Positions 50,628 through 60,084 of a stretch of DNA of 64,000 nucleotides are shown here, piece by piece. The notes under the pieces were generated by a model. That model saw only the letters and a list, made by a program, of their open reading frames with translations, did no database searches and was not told the origin of the DNA. Within the stretch, counting starts at the first letter, position 1, and each line of letters starts with the position of its first letter. This stretch comes from Actinomyces radicidentis (GTDB lineage: Bacteria; Actinomycetota; Actinomycetes; Actinomycetales; Actinomycetaceae): contig NZ_CP014228.1 in assembly GCF_001553565.1 (NCBI RefSeq), positions 992,001 to 1,056,000 on the forward strand, written 5' to 3'. A program made the translations under genes and the position numbers.

Positions 50628-52031
50628 GGTCAAGTCCCTTGTTGTGGTGTTCTTTCAGGCCGTCAGGGTGATGGGCTGGGTGGTGTCGGCGAGGGTGTGG
50701 GTGAGTCGTTGCATGGAGGTCTGGGACAGGTAGCGGCGTTCCCCGTACTGCCATTCCTCGTGCTGGTCGAGCAGGACGGCGCCGATAAGGCGGGTGACGC
50801 AGTCTGGGTTGGGGAAGACCTGGACGACGTCGGCGCGGCGCTTGATCTCGCGGTTGAGGCGCTCGATGGGGTTGTTGGACCACACCTTGACCCAGTGCTC
50901 CCTGGGCAGGACCGAGAAGGCGGTCAGGTCGGCCTCGGCGTCGGTGAGCATGTCGGCGACGTCGGGGAAGGAGGCGCGCAGGGAGTCGATGACCTGGTGG
51001 TAGGTGGCGCGCACGGCCTCGGGGGTGGTCTGGGCGAACACGGTGGAGATCAGGGCATTGACGGGCTTGGAGCGCACCGACCCCAGGTGGGAGGTGATGT
51101 TGCGGGCGAAGTGGACGCGGCAGCGCTGCCAGGCCGCTCCGGGCAGGATCGCCTTGACGGCGGCGCGGATGCCGGCGTGGGCGTCGCTGGTGACCATGAC
51201 CACCCCGGTGGGGTCGGAGGGCGAGGGGGCCTTCAGGCCGCGCTCGCGCAAGGACCGCAGGAAGCTGGTCCAGAAGTCGGTGGACTCGCTGTCACCCACC
51301 GCCATGCCCAGGATCTCGCGGCGCCCCGCGGCTGAGACGCCGGTGGCGACCACGACGGCCTGGGAGACGACCCGATGCCCGACTCTCACGTCCAGGTAGG
51401 TGGCGTCCACGAACAGGTACGGGAACCACGTGTGGTCCAGGGGTCGGTTCAGGAACGCGCCGACAGCCTCGTCGATGTCGGTGCAGATCCGCGACACCGA
51501 CGACTTGGAGATCCCCGACTCGCATCCCAGGGCCTTGACCAGGTCGTCGACCTTGCGGGTGGAGACCCCCTCGACCCAGGCGGTGGCGACCACGGCGTAC
51601 AGGGCCTTGTCGATCCTCTTGCGGGGGTTGAGCAGACTGGGGAAGAAGGAGCCCTGGCGGAGCTTGGGGATGGCCAGGTCCACCTGTCCGGCGGTGGTCG
51701 CAACCGTCTTGGAGCGCTTCCCGTTGCGGCGGGTGACTCGCTCGGGGGTGCGCTCGTAGCGCGAGGCGCCGATGACCGCCTCAGCCTCGGCGTCAATGAG
51801 GTCCTGCAGTCCCGCGCCCAGCAGACGGCGGAAGACGTCATCGTGAGCCAGGTCGGGATCGGCCAGCACTTCCTGGATCAGCGTGGACACGGCAGACTTG
51901 GTGGCGGGCATCGTGGGAGCACTCCTAGTGAATCCTGGTCGAGAATCTGGGTCCCACGATGCCCACCCGACGACAAGACCGTCGACGCCGTGGACCCCGC
52001 GGGAATTGCCACCACGCTAAGGGACGCACCC
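50628..52031 (-). mobile_element. IS256-family insertion sequence with 8-bp target duplication
   Basis: A 1,404-bp element flanked by the direct repeat CTCAGGAG (50620-50627 and 52032-52039). Its imperfect terminal inverted repeats share GTCCCTT..GTGGTG (left GGTCAAGTCCCTTGTTGTGG; right, minus strand, GGTGCGTCCCTTAGCGTGG). An 8-bp duplication is the rule for IS256. It inserted into TIR element copy 4. Confidence 0.9.
50655..51911 (-). CDS. IS256-family transposase
   Basis: A 418-residue mutator-type DDE transposase. The core has WFPYLFVDATYLDVRVGHRV (first Asp), VMVTSDAHAGIRAAVKAIL (second Asp), the family C/H motif AAWQRCRVHFARNI and WSNNPIERLNREIKRR (the Glu region). The frame is complete from ATG 51911 to the stop at 50655, so the element may be active. 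GGAGT lies just upstream of the start. Confidence 0.95.
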   Translation of the reverse strand: MPATKSAVSTLIQEVLADPDLAHDDVFRRLLGAGLQDLIDAEAEAVIGASRYERTPERVTRRNGKRSKTVATTAGQVDLAIPKLRQGSFFPSLLNPRKRIDKALYAVVATAWVEGVSTRKVDDLVKALGCESGISKSSVSRICTDIDEAVGAFLNRPLDHTWFPYLFVDATYLDVRVGHRVVSQAVVVATGVSAAGRREILGMAVGDSESTDFWTSFLRSLRERGLKAPSPSDPTGVVMVTSDAHAGIRAAVKAILPGAAWQRCRVHFARNITSHLGSVRSKPVNALISTVFAQTTPEAVRATYHQVIDSLRASFPDVADMLTDAEADLTAFSVLPREHWVKVWSNNPIERLNREIKRRADVVQVFPNPDCVTRLIGAVLLDQHEEWQYGERRYLSQTSMQRLTHTLADTTQPITLTA

Positions 52032-52143
52032 CTCAGGAGCCCGGCCTCGGCCAACCGGACCGAGGCTCAGACCCCTGACCAGGGAAGACGCACGGGACCG
52101 ACGAGTGCCGACAGTTCTGAGGCGCCCTGGTGGACAGCGCGCC

Positions 52144-53520
52144 TCACGCCGCGGCCCGCGCCGCCCGCCTCTGGTGCAGCCACCACGAGACCCCGAGCGC
52201 CAGCACCCACAGGGGGCTCCACGCCACGGCCGCACGGGTGTCGTCCGCGAGCGTCAGCGTCCAGGTGACGAAGACGAAGAACGCCAGGCACGCCCACGCG
52301 GCCGCCCGCCCGCCCGGCATCCGGAAGGCGCTGCGCGCCGCCAGCTGCGGCCGCAGCCGCCGGTAGCGCAGGTAGCACACGAGGATGACGCACCACACGA
52401 GGATGAAGAGCACGCTCGCCACCGTCGTGACGGCGGTGAAGGCCGCCATGATCGAGTCGGACACGTAGAGCAGCGGGATCGAGGTGAGCAGCGCCGCGCA
52501 GGTGAGCAGGAGCGCCGGCGCCGGGACGGAGCGCTTGGACAGCCGCGCGAAGACCGCCGGCGCCTGCCCGGCCTCGGCCAGTCCGAAGAGCATCCGGGAG
52601 GTCGAGTACATGCCGGAGTTGGCGCTCGAGGCCGCGGCCGTGGTGACGACGAAGTTGACGACGCTCGCGGCCACGCCCAGCCCGGCGAGCGTGAACATGG
52701 CGACGAAGGGCGAGGAGTCCGCGGAGACCTCGCGCCACGGGGTGACGCACATGATGGCGGCGAGGGCCCCCAGGTAGAAGAGCAGGATGCGCACGGGGAT
52801 CGCGTTGATGGCGCGCGGGAGCGTCACCTCGGGGTCCTCGGCCTCGGCGGCGGTCGTCCCGATGAGCTCGGTGCCGACGAAGGCGAAGACGGCGATCTGG
52901 AAGGCGCCGGCGAAGCCGTTGAACCCGTGGGGGAAGAGCCCGCCGTCGTTCCAGAGGTTGGCGAGGGAGGCGTGGGCGCCGTTGGGCGCGGTGAAGCCGG
53001 TGGCGACCATCCAGACGCCGACGACGACGAGCGCCAGGATCGCGACGATCTTGATGATGGAGAACCAGAACTCGATCTCCCCGAAGGCCCTCACGGTGGT
53101 GAGGTTGAGGGACAGCAGCAGCGCCACGGTGACGACGGGCGGGATCCACAGCGGGAGGGTCGGCCACCAGTAGCGCAGGTAGCCGGTGATGACGACGACC
53201 TCGGCGACGGCGGTGACGAGCCAGCAGAAGTAGTAGGTCCAGCCGGTCATGTAGCCGGCCCAGGGGCCGATGAGGTCGTGGGCGACGTCGGCGAAGGACT
53301 TGTAGCGCAGGTCGGACAGGAGGACCTCGCCGAGCGCCCGCATGACGAGGAAGAGCGCCCCGCCGATGATGGCGTAGACGACGAGGACGCCCGGACCGGC
53401 GAGCGAGATCGTCTTGCCGGAGCCCATGAAGAGGCCGGTGCCGATCGCGCCCCCGATCGCGATGAGCTGGATGTGCCGGTTGGTGAGGTTGCGCTGGAGG
53501 TGCTCGTCGCCGGTGGCCAC
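52144..53520 (-). CDS. APC-family amino acid permease (CycA/AAT type)
   Basis: A 458-residue proton-coupled amino acid importer with 12 predicted membrane helices. The opening LTNRHIQLIAIGGAIGTGLF is the amino-acid-transporter signature of the AAT family, and FVGTELIGTTAAEAEDPEVT in helix 6-loop is the usual substrate-site region. It is closest in style to D-serine/D-alanine/glycine or aromatic amino acid permeases; the substrate is not certain. It starts at GTG 53520 with GGAAGGA upstream. Divergent from the DUF2079 gene. Confidence 0.9.
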   Translation of the reverse strand: MATGDEHLQRNLTNRHIQLIAIGGAIGTGLFMGSGKTISLAGPGVLVVYAIIGGALFLVMRALGEVLLSDLRYKSFADVAHDLIGPWAGYMTGWTYYFCWLVTAVAEVVVITGYLRYWWPTLPLWIPPVVTVALLLSLNLTTVRAFGEIEFWFSIIKIVAILALVVVGVWMVATGFTAPNGAHASLANLWNDGGLFPHGFNGFAGAFQIAVFAFVGTELIGTTAAEAEDPEVTLPRAINAIPVRILLFYLGALAAIMCVTPWREVSADSSPFVAMFTLAGLGVAASVVNFVVTTAAASSANSGMYSTSRMLFGLAEAGQAPAVFARLSKRSVPAPALLLTCAALLTSIPLLYVSDSIMAAFTAVTTVASVLFILVWCVILVCYLRYRRLRPQLAARSAFRMPGGRAAAWACLAFFVFVTWTLTLADDTRAAVAWSPLWVLALGVSWWLHQRRAARAAA

Positions 53521-53655
53521 GGCCGTCCTTCCGTCGGGGGGTGGGACCGGGGCAGCCTACGTCCGCGCCGCGCCGCACCCGCGGGACGAGCGGGGCGTCG
53601 ACGGCGTCTGCCCGGTCACGGTGACGCACGACGGCGCTGGGTAGGCTCGCGGTCG

Positions 53656-55266
53656 ATGAGCACCAGCACCGCGCCGTCCGAGAGCGGCGACCCCCGGGCC
53701 ACGACGACGGCCGACACCTCCGGACCCGACGCGGCCGCGCGCGCCTCCCGCGACGCCCGCCGGGACCGCCTCACCGACCTCGTCCCGGCGACCACCGCCG
53801 TCGTCGTGAGCGCGCTCCTGCTCATCGCCTACTCGCTGGGCCAGTGGCGCTCGATGTACGTGCCGAGCTGGGACCTGGCGATCTTCTCCGAGCTCGCGAA
53901 GGACTACGCGCACCTCCAGGCCCCGGTCGTCCCGATCAAGGGCGTCGGCTTCAACCTGCTGGGCGACCACTTCCACCCGATCCTCGTGCTGCTGGGCCCG
54001 GTCTGGGCGCTCTTCCCGAGCCCGCTGTCCCTGCTCATCACGCAGGACCTGCTCCTCGCCGTCTCCGCCTGGCCGCTCACCCGGGTCGCCACCCGCGTCG
54101 TGGGCCGGGTCCCGGCGCTGGCCCTGGGCCTGTGCTACGCGCTGTCCTGGGGCTTCCAGGGGGCGGTGGCGGCCCAGTTCCACGAGATCGCCTTCGCGGT
54201 GCCGATGCTGGCCTGGTCCTGCGCGGCCTTCGTGGAGCGCCGCTGGTGGGCGAGCGCGCTGTGGGCGGCGCCGCTCGTCCTCGTCAAGGAGGACCTGGGG
54301 CTCACGGCCCTCATGATCGGGCTGGCGATCGCCTGGCGCGGCCGCCACGAGGAGGCCCCGGTCCACGAGCCGACCGGCCGCCGGCTGCGCGACCGCGCCG
54401 CCCGCCTCACGCCGCTGCAGCTGGGGCTGGGTCTGGCGGCCTTCGGCCTCCTCATGTTCCTCCTCACGGTGCTCGTCATCCTGCCGCTGCTGTCCTCGAC
54501 GGGGACCTGGCAGTACGGCCTGGGCGGCAACGCGGGCGACGGGACGGCGACGACGGCGTCCTCGGACGGTCCGCTCTCGCGCCTGTTCTCCCCGGAGGTC
54601 AAGACGGCGACCCTCGCGATGATCGTGTGCACGGCGGGGCTCATCGGCCTGGGGTCCCCGCTCATCGCGGCGGTCCTCCCGACGATCGCGTGGCGCTTCC
54701 TGTCCTCGAAGGAGTTCTACTGGGACTGGAAGGCGTGGCACTACAACGCGGTCCTCATCCCGATCGCGCTGGGCGCCCTGCTCGACGTCCTGGCGCGGCT
54801 CCGCGCCCGCCGCGCGGCACCGGACGACGTCGACGCGCCGGCGGGCTGGCTGGGGGCGCCGGTGTGGGCGCGGTGGCTGAGCGTCGTCGGCGTCGCGGTG
54901 CCGCTGGTGATGACGGTGTTGACGGCGAAGGACCTGCCGCTGGCCTCGATGAAGGACGAGGGCTGGGGCGCGACCTCCTCGCGCGCCGCGGCGGCGCAGC
55001 AGGTCATGGACACGATCGCGGAGGGCGCGACGGTGGAGACGGACCTCGGTCTGCTCGCCTACCTCGTGCCGCGCGCCGAGGTGTACTGGGTGGGGACCGC
55101 CGGGGTGAGCCCGGAGTACGTCGTCATCGACGAGCAGTCCTCGGCCTGGGGCGGGAACCCGCCGATGGATGCGGCGCAGTGGATCTCTGGCCAGGTGACC
55201 GACGGCTCCACCTACACGAACGTCCTCACGGTCGACGGCTACCAGGTGGCGAAGCGCAATGGCTGA
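53656..55266 (+). CDS. DUF2079 multi-pass membrane protein
   Basis: A 536-residue protein with a ~45-residue polar N-terminus, ten or so membrane helices and a C-terminal extracytoplasmic domain. The early region YVPSWDLAIFSELAKDYAHL then GFNLLGDHFHPILVLLGPVW is the DUF2079 signature, with an acidic loop (Asp, Glu) and HFHP reminiscent of GT-C lipid-linked glycosyltransferases. The likely role is transfer of a sugar from a polyprenyl donor, by fold analogy only. ATG 53656 follows TAGGCT without a Shine-Dalgarno (leaderless). Its 3' end overlaps crcB by 8 bp. Confidence 0.82.
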   Translation: MSTSTAPSESGDPRATTTADTSGPDAAARASRDARRDRLTDLVPATTAVVVSALLLIAYSLGQWRSMYVPSWDLAIFSELAKDYAHLQAPVVPIKGVGFNLLGDHFHPILVLLGPVWALFPSPLSLLITQDLLLAVSAWPLTRVATRVVGRVPALALGLCYALSWGFQGAVAAQFHEIAFAVPMLAWSCAAFVERRWWASALWAAPLVLVKEDLGLTALMIGLAIAWRGRHEEAPVHEPTGRRLRDRAARLTPLQLGLGLAAFGLLMFLLTVLVILPLLSSTGTWQYGLGGNAGDGTATTASSDGPLSRLFSPEVKTATLAMIVCTAGLIGLGSPLIAAVLPTIAWRFLSSKEFYWDWKAWHYNAVLIPIALGALLDVLARLRARRAAPDDVDAPAGWLGAPVWARWLSVVGVAVPLVMTVLTAKDLPLASMKDEGWGATSSRAAAAQQVMDTIAEGATVETDLGLLAYLVPRAEVYWVGTAGVSPEYVVIDEQSSAWGGNPPMDAAQWISGQVTDGSTYTNVLTVDGYQVAKRNG

Positions 55267-55729
55267 GGCCGCCGAACCCGCTGCGCCCGGCGCCCCGACG
55301 GCGACGCCGACGCCCCGGCCGATGCCCCGCTGGGCGGAGCTCGTGACGGTCGGGGTCGGCGGCGCGCTCGGCACGCTGACCCGCGCGGCCGCCTCGCACG
55401 CCTGGCCGGCCCCTGCCGGCGGCCTCCCGGTGACGACGCTCGCCGTCAACCTCATCGGCGCCCTCCTCCTCGGGCTGCTCCTCGGGCACCTGGCCCTCGC
55501 CGGGCCCGACGCGGGCGCCCGCAAGGTCGCCCGCCTCGGCATCGGCACCGGCTTCATGGGCGGGCTCACCACCTACTCGACCTTCATGGTGGAGTCCGAG
55601 CGGCTCCTCACCGGCGGGCACGCGGCCCTGGGCCTCGCCTACCTGCTCGGCTCGATCCTGGCGGGCCTGCTCGCGGCGTCCGCCGGGCTGACGATCGCCG
55701 CCCGCGCCCACGGGGGTGGTCGCGCGTGA
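55259..55729 (+). CDS. crcB: Fluoride channel subunit CrcB/Fluc 1
   Basis: A 156-residue four-helix protein that exports fluoride as a dual-topology or paired dimer. Family features are GGALGTLTRAAASH, VNLIGALLLGLLLGHL and GIGTGFMGGLTTYSTFMVES (the TTYSTF pore element). The ~25-residue Pro/Ala N-terminus is extra. It starts inside the DUF2079 gene (8-bp overlap) and its stop overlaps the second crcB, so all three are cotranslated. No fluoride riboswitch precedes it. Confidence 0.92.
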   Translation: MAEAAEPAAPGAPTATPTPRPMPRWAELVTVGVGGALGTLTRAAASHAWPAPAGGLPVTTLAVNLIGALLLGLLLGHLALAGPDAGARKVARLGIGTGFMGGLTTYSTFMVESERLLTGGHAALGLAYLLGSILAGLLAASAGLTIAARAHGGGRA

Positions 55730-56166
55730 GCCCGCTGACCTGGGTCCTGCTGGCCGTGGCGGGCGGCCTCGGCGCCGTCACCCGCTTCACCGTCGACGCC
55801 CGCGTGAGCGCGGCGGTCACGCGGCTTCGGGCCGCCCGCTCGCCGCGTCCGGGCGGCCCGAGCGGGGTGGAGGCGCGCTGGGCGGGGATCCCGTTGGGGA
55901 CGATCGTCGTCAACGTGACGGCCTGCCTCCTCCTGGGGATCGTGACCGGCTGGACGACGGCGGCCGCGGCGCCGACGGCGGTGGCCTCGGTCCTGGGGAC
56001 CGGATTCCTCGGCGGCTACTCGACCTTCTCGACGGCCTCGGTGGAGTCCGCACGCCTGCTGCTCGCGCCCCGCGGGCCGGCGACGGCGCTGCACGCGCTG
56101 GGCATGGCGGCGGCGAGCCTCGTGGCGGCGGTCCTCGGCCTGGCGATCGGCGGCGCGCTCGGCTGA
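55726..56166 (+). CDS. crcB: Fluoride channel subunit CrcB/Fluc 2
   Basis: A 146-residue four-helix homologue of the preceding gene, with GGLGAVTRFTVDARV, IVVNVTACLLLGIV and LGTGFLGGYSTFSTASVES. Two adjacent crcB genes normally encode opposite-topology subunits of a heterodimer. It starts at GTG 55726 with a 4-bp overlap. A ~15-residue Arg/Pro loop (RLRAARSPRPGGPSG) after helix 1 is unusual. Confidence 0.92.
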   Translation: MSPLTWVLLAVAGGLGAVTRFTVDARVSAAVTRLRAARSPRPGGPSGVEARWAGIPLGTIVVNVTACLLLGIVTGWTTAAAAPTAVASVLGTGFLGGYSTFSTASVESARLLLAPRGPATALHALGMAAASLVAAVLGLAIGGALG

Positions 56167-56356
56167 GCGCGCGACGGGCCCCCTTGTCACCCCGCCCCCG
56201 CCGACCACTAGAATGACCGCGCGGTTGTTTTCCGCCGGTCCACTCCCGTCCCCCGGGCCGGGAGCCGCACCCGCTGGCGCGCCCGACCGGGCACACTAGG
56301 ACCATCACCATCGCCGTCGGCAGGGAAGCCGACCGGACCGAGGAGCGAAGAGGACC

Positions 56357-57307
56357 ATGGCACTGAGCATCGGCGTCGACGTCGGGGGCACGAAGATCGC
56401 GGCGGGCGTCGTCGACGACGAGGGCGAGGTCCTCGAGACGATCCGCAGGGACTCCCCCGCCAAGGAGCGCCAGGCGATCATCGACACGATCGTCTCCGTC
56501 ACCGAGGAGCTCAAGGGCGCCTTCCCCGAGGCCGCGACCGTCGGGATCGGCGCCGCCGGCTTCATCGACGCCGACCGCAACACCATCGCCCACGGCACGA
56601 ACCTCGACTGGACGGGTCTCAGGCTCGCCGACGTCGTCTCCGAGAAGGTCGGCCTTCCCGTCGTCGTCGAGAACGACGCCAACGCCTTCGGCTGGGCCGA
56701 GGCCCGCTTCGGCGCCGCCCGCGGCAAGCAGAACGCCCTCATCGTCGCCATCGGCACGGGCCTGGGCGGCGCGATCGTCGTCAACGGTCAGCTGCTTCGC
56801 GGCGCCGCCGGCTTCGGCGGGGAGATCGGGCACATCAACGTCGTCCCGGACGGCCGCCCGTGCGGCTGCGGCCAGTACGGCTGCCTCGAGCGCTACTCCG
56901 CCGGCACCGCCCTCGGCGTCAACGGCTGGGAGCTCGCCCAGTACCGGCCCGCCTACGCCGCCCGGATCATCGAGCTCTCCGGTGGGGACCCGGACCGCAT
57001 CTCCGGCAAGGCCGTCACCGCCGCTGCCCGCGAGGGGGACCCGGCGGCCCTCCAGTGCTACGCGAGCCTCACGCACTGGCTAGGCGTGGGCCTCGCGGAC
57101 ATGTGCGCCATTCTCGACCCCGAGATCATCGTCATCGCCGGCGGCCTCGCCGAGGCGGGCGGCATCCTCCTCGAGCCGACCAAGAAGGCCTTCGCCGAGG
57201 CCCTCACCGCCGGCCCGCACCGCCCGGCGATCCCGATCGTCCTCGCCGAGGGCGGCCAGGAGGCTGGCCTCGTCGGCGCCGCCGACCTCGCCCGCCGGAG
57301 CGCCTGA
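56357..57307 (+). CDS. glk: ROK-family glucokinase
   Basis: Phosphorylates glucose to glucose-6-phosphate with ATP (some actinobacterial relatives use polyphosphate). The 316-residue protein has the N-terminal phosphate motif GVDVGGTKIAAGVVD, VENDANAFGWAEARFG, GTGLGGAIVVNGQL, GEIGHINV with the catalytic/zinc-ligand His, and the zinc-binding CGCGQYGCLERYSAG. GAGGAG precedes ATG 56357. The 190-bp gap upstream holds a small GCGG/CCGC hairpin and CACACTAGGA near 56290 as a possible -10. It converges with xfp. Confidence 0.93.
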   Translation: MALSIGVDVGGTKIAAGVVDDEGEVLETIRRDSPAKERQAIIDTIVSVTEELKGAFPEAATVGIGAAGFIDADRNTIAHGTNLDWTGLRLADVVSEKVGLPVVVENDANAFGWAEARFGAARGKQNALIVAIGTGLGGAIVVNGQLLRGAAGFGGEIGHINVVPDGRPCGCGQYGCLERYSAGTALGVNGWELAQYRPAYAARIIELSGGDPDRISGKAVTAAAREGDPAALQCYASLTHWLGVGLADMCAILDPEIIVIAGGLAEAGGILLEPTKKAFAEALTAGPHRPAIPIVLAEGGQEAGLVGAADLARRSA

Positions 57308-57350
57308 GCCCCGGCGTGCACCGCTCCCGACGACGACGCCCCCGCCCGCG

Positions 57351-57412
57351 CGGGTTTGGACCACTTCCCATCGTCTGGATCGGCCGCGGATTCTTGGGGT
57401 GGTCCAAACCCG
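57351..57412. repeat. Inverted-repeat element between the convergent glk and xfp genes (62 bp)
   Basis: Perfect 14-bp ends (CGGGTTTGGACCAC at 57351-57364 and complement at 57399-57412) enclose a short interior containing GGATCGGCCGCGGATTC. It probably doubles as a bidirectional terminator. The layout resembles the other TIR elements, with different ends. Confidence 0.65.
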
Positions 57413-57443
57413 GTGAGTGCGGAGGGTTCGCGCCCGACCGCGC

Positions 57444-59864
57444 TCAGACCTCGAAGTGCCAGTCGCGGATCTCGGGCATGTCCTCGAGGTGGGCGACCTT
57501 GTAGTCCTCATGGCGAGCGAGCTGCTTCTCGCACCAGCGCTTGAGGTCGGCCGCGCCGCGCACCGTCTTCTTCGCGTTGTTGAGCGCGTCGATGACCAGG
57601 TGGTAGCGGTCCACGCGGTTGCGCACGACCATGTCGAAGGGCGTCGTGGTCGTGCCCTCCTCGATGAAGCCGCGCACGTGGAAGCGGTCGGCGTCCGGGC
57701 GGCCGTGGACGAGCTGGTGGATCGAGCCCGGGTAGCCGTGGAAGCAGAACAGCACGTCCTTGTCGTTCGTGAAGGTCTCCGCGAAGTCCTCGTCGCTCAT
57801 GCCTGAGGGGTGGTCCTTCGGGCGGGCGAGGGTCTGGAGGCGCACCACGTTGACGACGCGGACCTTGAGCAGCGGGAGCTGCTGGCGCAGGATCTGCGCG
57901 GCGGCGATGGCCTCGGTGGTGACGACGTCGCCGGCGCAGGCGATGACGATGTCCGGCTCCTCGCCGGAGGCGAGGTCCTCGTTGCCGGCCCAGTCCCAGA
58001 CGCCGTAGCCGCGCTTGCAGTGCTCGTAGGCCTCGTCCTTGGTGAGCCACTGGAACTGCGGCTGCTTGTCCTGGACGATGAGGTTGACCTTGTCGGTCGT
58101 GTCGAAGCCGTAGGAGGCGATCTCCAGGAGGCAGTTGGCGTCCGGCGGCAGGTAGGCGCGCACGATCTCGGCCCTCATGTTGAGGATCGAGGAGAGCACG
58201 CCGGGCCCCTGGTGGGAGAAGCCGTTGTGGTCGTTGCGCCAGCAGGTCGAGCTCAGCAGGATGTTGAGCGAGGGCACGGGGACGCGCCAGTCGAGGTGGA
58301 CGCCCTCCTCGAGCCACTTGGCGTGCTGGATGGTCTGCGAGACGGAGACCATGCCGAAGGCCTCGTAGGAGGCCCACAGGCCGTGGCGGCCGGTGAGGTT
58401 GTAGGCCTCGAGCCAGCCGTGGGTGTTGTGCTCGGAGAGCACCTCCATGACGCGTCCGGCGGGCGAGATGTTGACGTCGAGGTCCGTGAGCCGCTCCATG
58501 AAGGCGCGGTCCGTCTGCTCGAAGACGGCGGAGAGGCGGTTCGAGTCGGCCTCGTCGGGGCAGAAGAGGCGGAAGGTCGTGGGGTTGCGGCGGTAGAGCT
58601 CGGCCATGAGGGCGCCGAGGTAGCGGGTCGACTCCTTCTTGACGCGTCCGCGGTCCTCGGGGGCGAGGTCGAGGGCGAGGTCGCGCCAGTCGGGCATGTC
58701 GAGCGGGGTGTAGGAGCCGCCGCCGTTGGCCACCGGGTTGGCGCTCATGCGCAGGTCCCCGCTGGGGTTGGCGCGGCGGGCCAGCTCTGTGAGGGACCCG
58801 TTCTCGTCGAAGAGCTCCTCGGGTCGGTAGCTGCGCAGCCAGCGCTCGAGGATGGCGAGGTGCTCGGGGTTCTCCTTGACGCCGGACAGGGGCACCTGGT
58901 GGGCGCGCCACGTGCCCTCGACGACGGTGCCGTCGACCTCGTGGGGGCCGGTCCAGCCCTTGGGGGTGCGCAGGATGATCATGGGCCAGTGCGGGCGCTC
59001 GGCGGTGACGACGCCCTCGCCGCGGGCCTCGATCTGGATCTTCTTGATACGGCCCCAGGCGTAGGCGAGGGCGGCGTCGAGCTGCGGGCCGACGACGGCC
59101 GGGTCGTCGCCGCCGACCTCGATGACCTCGTACCCGTGCCCCTCGTAGAGCTTGCGCAGCTCCTCGGGGTCCTTGCGGGCCTGGACGGTGGGGCTGGCGA
59201 TCTTCGCGCCGTTGAGGTGGAGGATCGGTAGGACGGCGCCGTCGCGGGCGGGGTTGATGAAGGAGATGCTCTTCCAGGAGCCCTCGAGCGGGCCGGTCTC
59301 GGCCTCGCCGTCACCGACGACCGCGAGCGCGATGAGGTCGGGGTTGTCCATGACGGAGCCGAAGGCGTGGACGAGGGCGTAGCCGAGCTCGCCGCCCTCG
59401 TTGATGGAGCCGGGGGTCGTCACGGAGACGTGGGAGGGGATGCCGCCGGGGGCGGAGAACTGGCGGAAGAGGCGCAGCACTCCGTCGGCGTCCTCGGTGA
59501 TCCGCGGGTAGACCTCGGTGTAGGAGTCCTCGAGGTAGGAGGCCGCGACGAGGGCGGGGCCGCCGTGGCCGGGGCCGGTGATGTAGATCATCGACTGCTC
59601 GGTGAGGCGGATGAGGCGCGAGGCGTGCGTGTAGATGAAGGACAGGCCCGGGCTGGTGCCCCAGTGGCCGAGGAGGCGGGGCTTGATGTCGTCGGCGAGG
59701 AGCTCGCGGCGCAGGAGCGCGTTGTCCTTGAGGTAGATCTGGCCGACGGTGAGGTAGTTGTTGGCGCGCCACCAGGCGTCCATCGCCGCGGTGTCGTCCT
59801 CGGTGGGGTGGGCCAGCGCGTCGACGAGCTCGTCGACCCGGGCCGCGGTGAGGGTCTCGGTCAT
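57444..59864 (-). CDS. xfp: Xylulose-5-phosphate/fructose-6-phosphate phosphoketolase
   Basis: Thiamine-diphosphate enzyme that cleaves xylulose-5-phosphate (and fructose-6-phosphate) with phosphate into acetyl-phosphate and an aldose phosphate. The 806-residue length is standard. Visible landmarks are TEDDTAAMDAWWRANNYLTV, LGHWGTSPGLSFIYTHASRL, the family signature EGGELGYALVHAFG, VVGDGEAETGPLEGSWKSIS (ThDP-binding GDGE) and the C-terminal CFHGYPGSIHQLVHGR. AGGAGGACGG precedes ATG 59864. It gives the cell the bifid-type shunt for acetate and ATP. The upstream 530 bp hold the structured element described at 60085-60306. Confidence 0.96.
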   Translation of the reverse strand: MTETLTAARVDELVDALAHPTEDDTAAMDAWWRANNYLTVGQIYLKDNALLRRELLADDIKPRLLGHWGTSPGLSFIYTHASRLIRLTEQSMIYITGPGHGGPALVAASYLEDSYTEVYPRITEDADGVLRLFRQFSAPGGIPSHVSVTTPGSINEGGELGYALVHAFGSVMDNPDLIALAVVGDGEAETGPLEGSWKSISFINPARDGAVLPILHLNGAKIASPTVQARKDPEELRKLYEGHGYEVIEVGGDDPAVVGPQLDAALAYAWGRIKKIQIEARGEGVVTAERPHWPMIILRTPKGWTGPHEVDGTVVEGTWRAHQVPLSGVKENPEHLAILERWLRSYRPEELFDENGSLTELARRANPSGDLRMSANPVANGGGSYTPLDMPDWRDLALDLAPEDRGRVKKESTRYLGALMAELYRRNPTTFRLFCPDEADSNRLSAVFEQTDRAFMERLTDLDVNISPAGRVMEVLSEHNTHGWLEAYNLTGRHGLWASYEAFGMVSVSQTIQHAKWLEEGVHLDWRVPVPSLNILLSSTCWRNDHNGFSHQGPGVLSSILNMRAEIVRAYLPPDANCLLEIASYGFDTTDKVNLIVQDKQPQFQWLTKDEAYEHCKRGYGVWDWAGNEDLASGEEPDIVIACAGDVVTTEAIAAAQILRQQLPLLKVRVVNVVRLQTLARPKDHPSGMSDEDFAETFTNDKDVLFCFHGYPGSIHQLVHGRPDADRFHVRGFIEEGTTTTPFDMVVRNRVDRYHLVIDALNNAKKTVRGAADLKRWCEKQLARHEDYKVAHLEDMPEIRDWHFEV

Positions 59865-60084
59865 CCGTCCTCCTGCGCGGGCGCCGTCGGTCGGGACGGC
59901 CCGCGCCCGCGGTGCGGGGCCGTCCGCCTCGAACCTACCTGGGCTGCCGCCCTCCGCGACAGGGGTGCTGGCAACCGACCGACGGCGGGGCGCTCGGGCG
60001 GCGCCGACGGCGCACCGCCCGCTGCCGGCACCGGAGGGATCCCGCTGCCGGCCCGGCAGGTCCCCGCCCGACCCCGAGCACGAC

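Larger units (their letters stand above)
50606..52135. repeat. TIR element family 1, copy 4, interrupted by an IS256 element
   Basis: The left terminus GTCCACGAGGGCGCCTCAGG (50606-50625) and right terminus (52116-52135) are those of the GTCCAC family. Removing the insertion (50628-52031) and one copy of its 8-bp duplication leaves a 118-bp element, the same size as copy 3. The right half ends 8 bp before the amino-acid permease stop codon. Confidence 0.85.

Noticed and set aside
55100-55260. Fluoride riboswitch upstream of the crcB pair
   Set aside because: The first crcB starts inside the DUF2079 coding sequence, leaving no room for one, and no riboswitch core is present.
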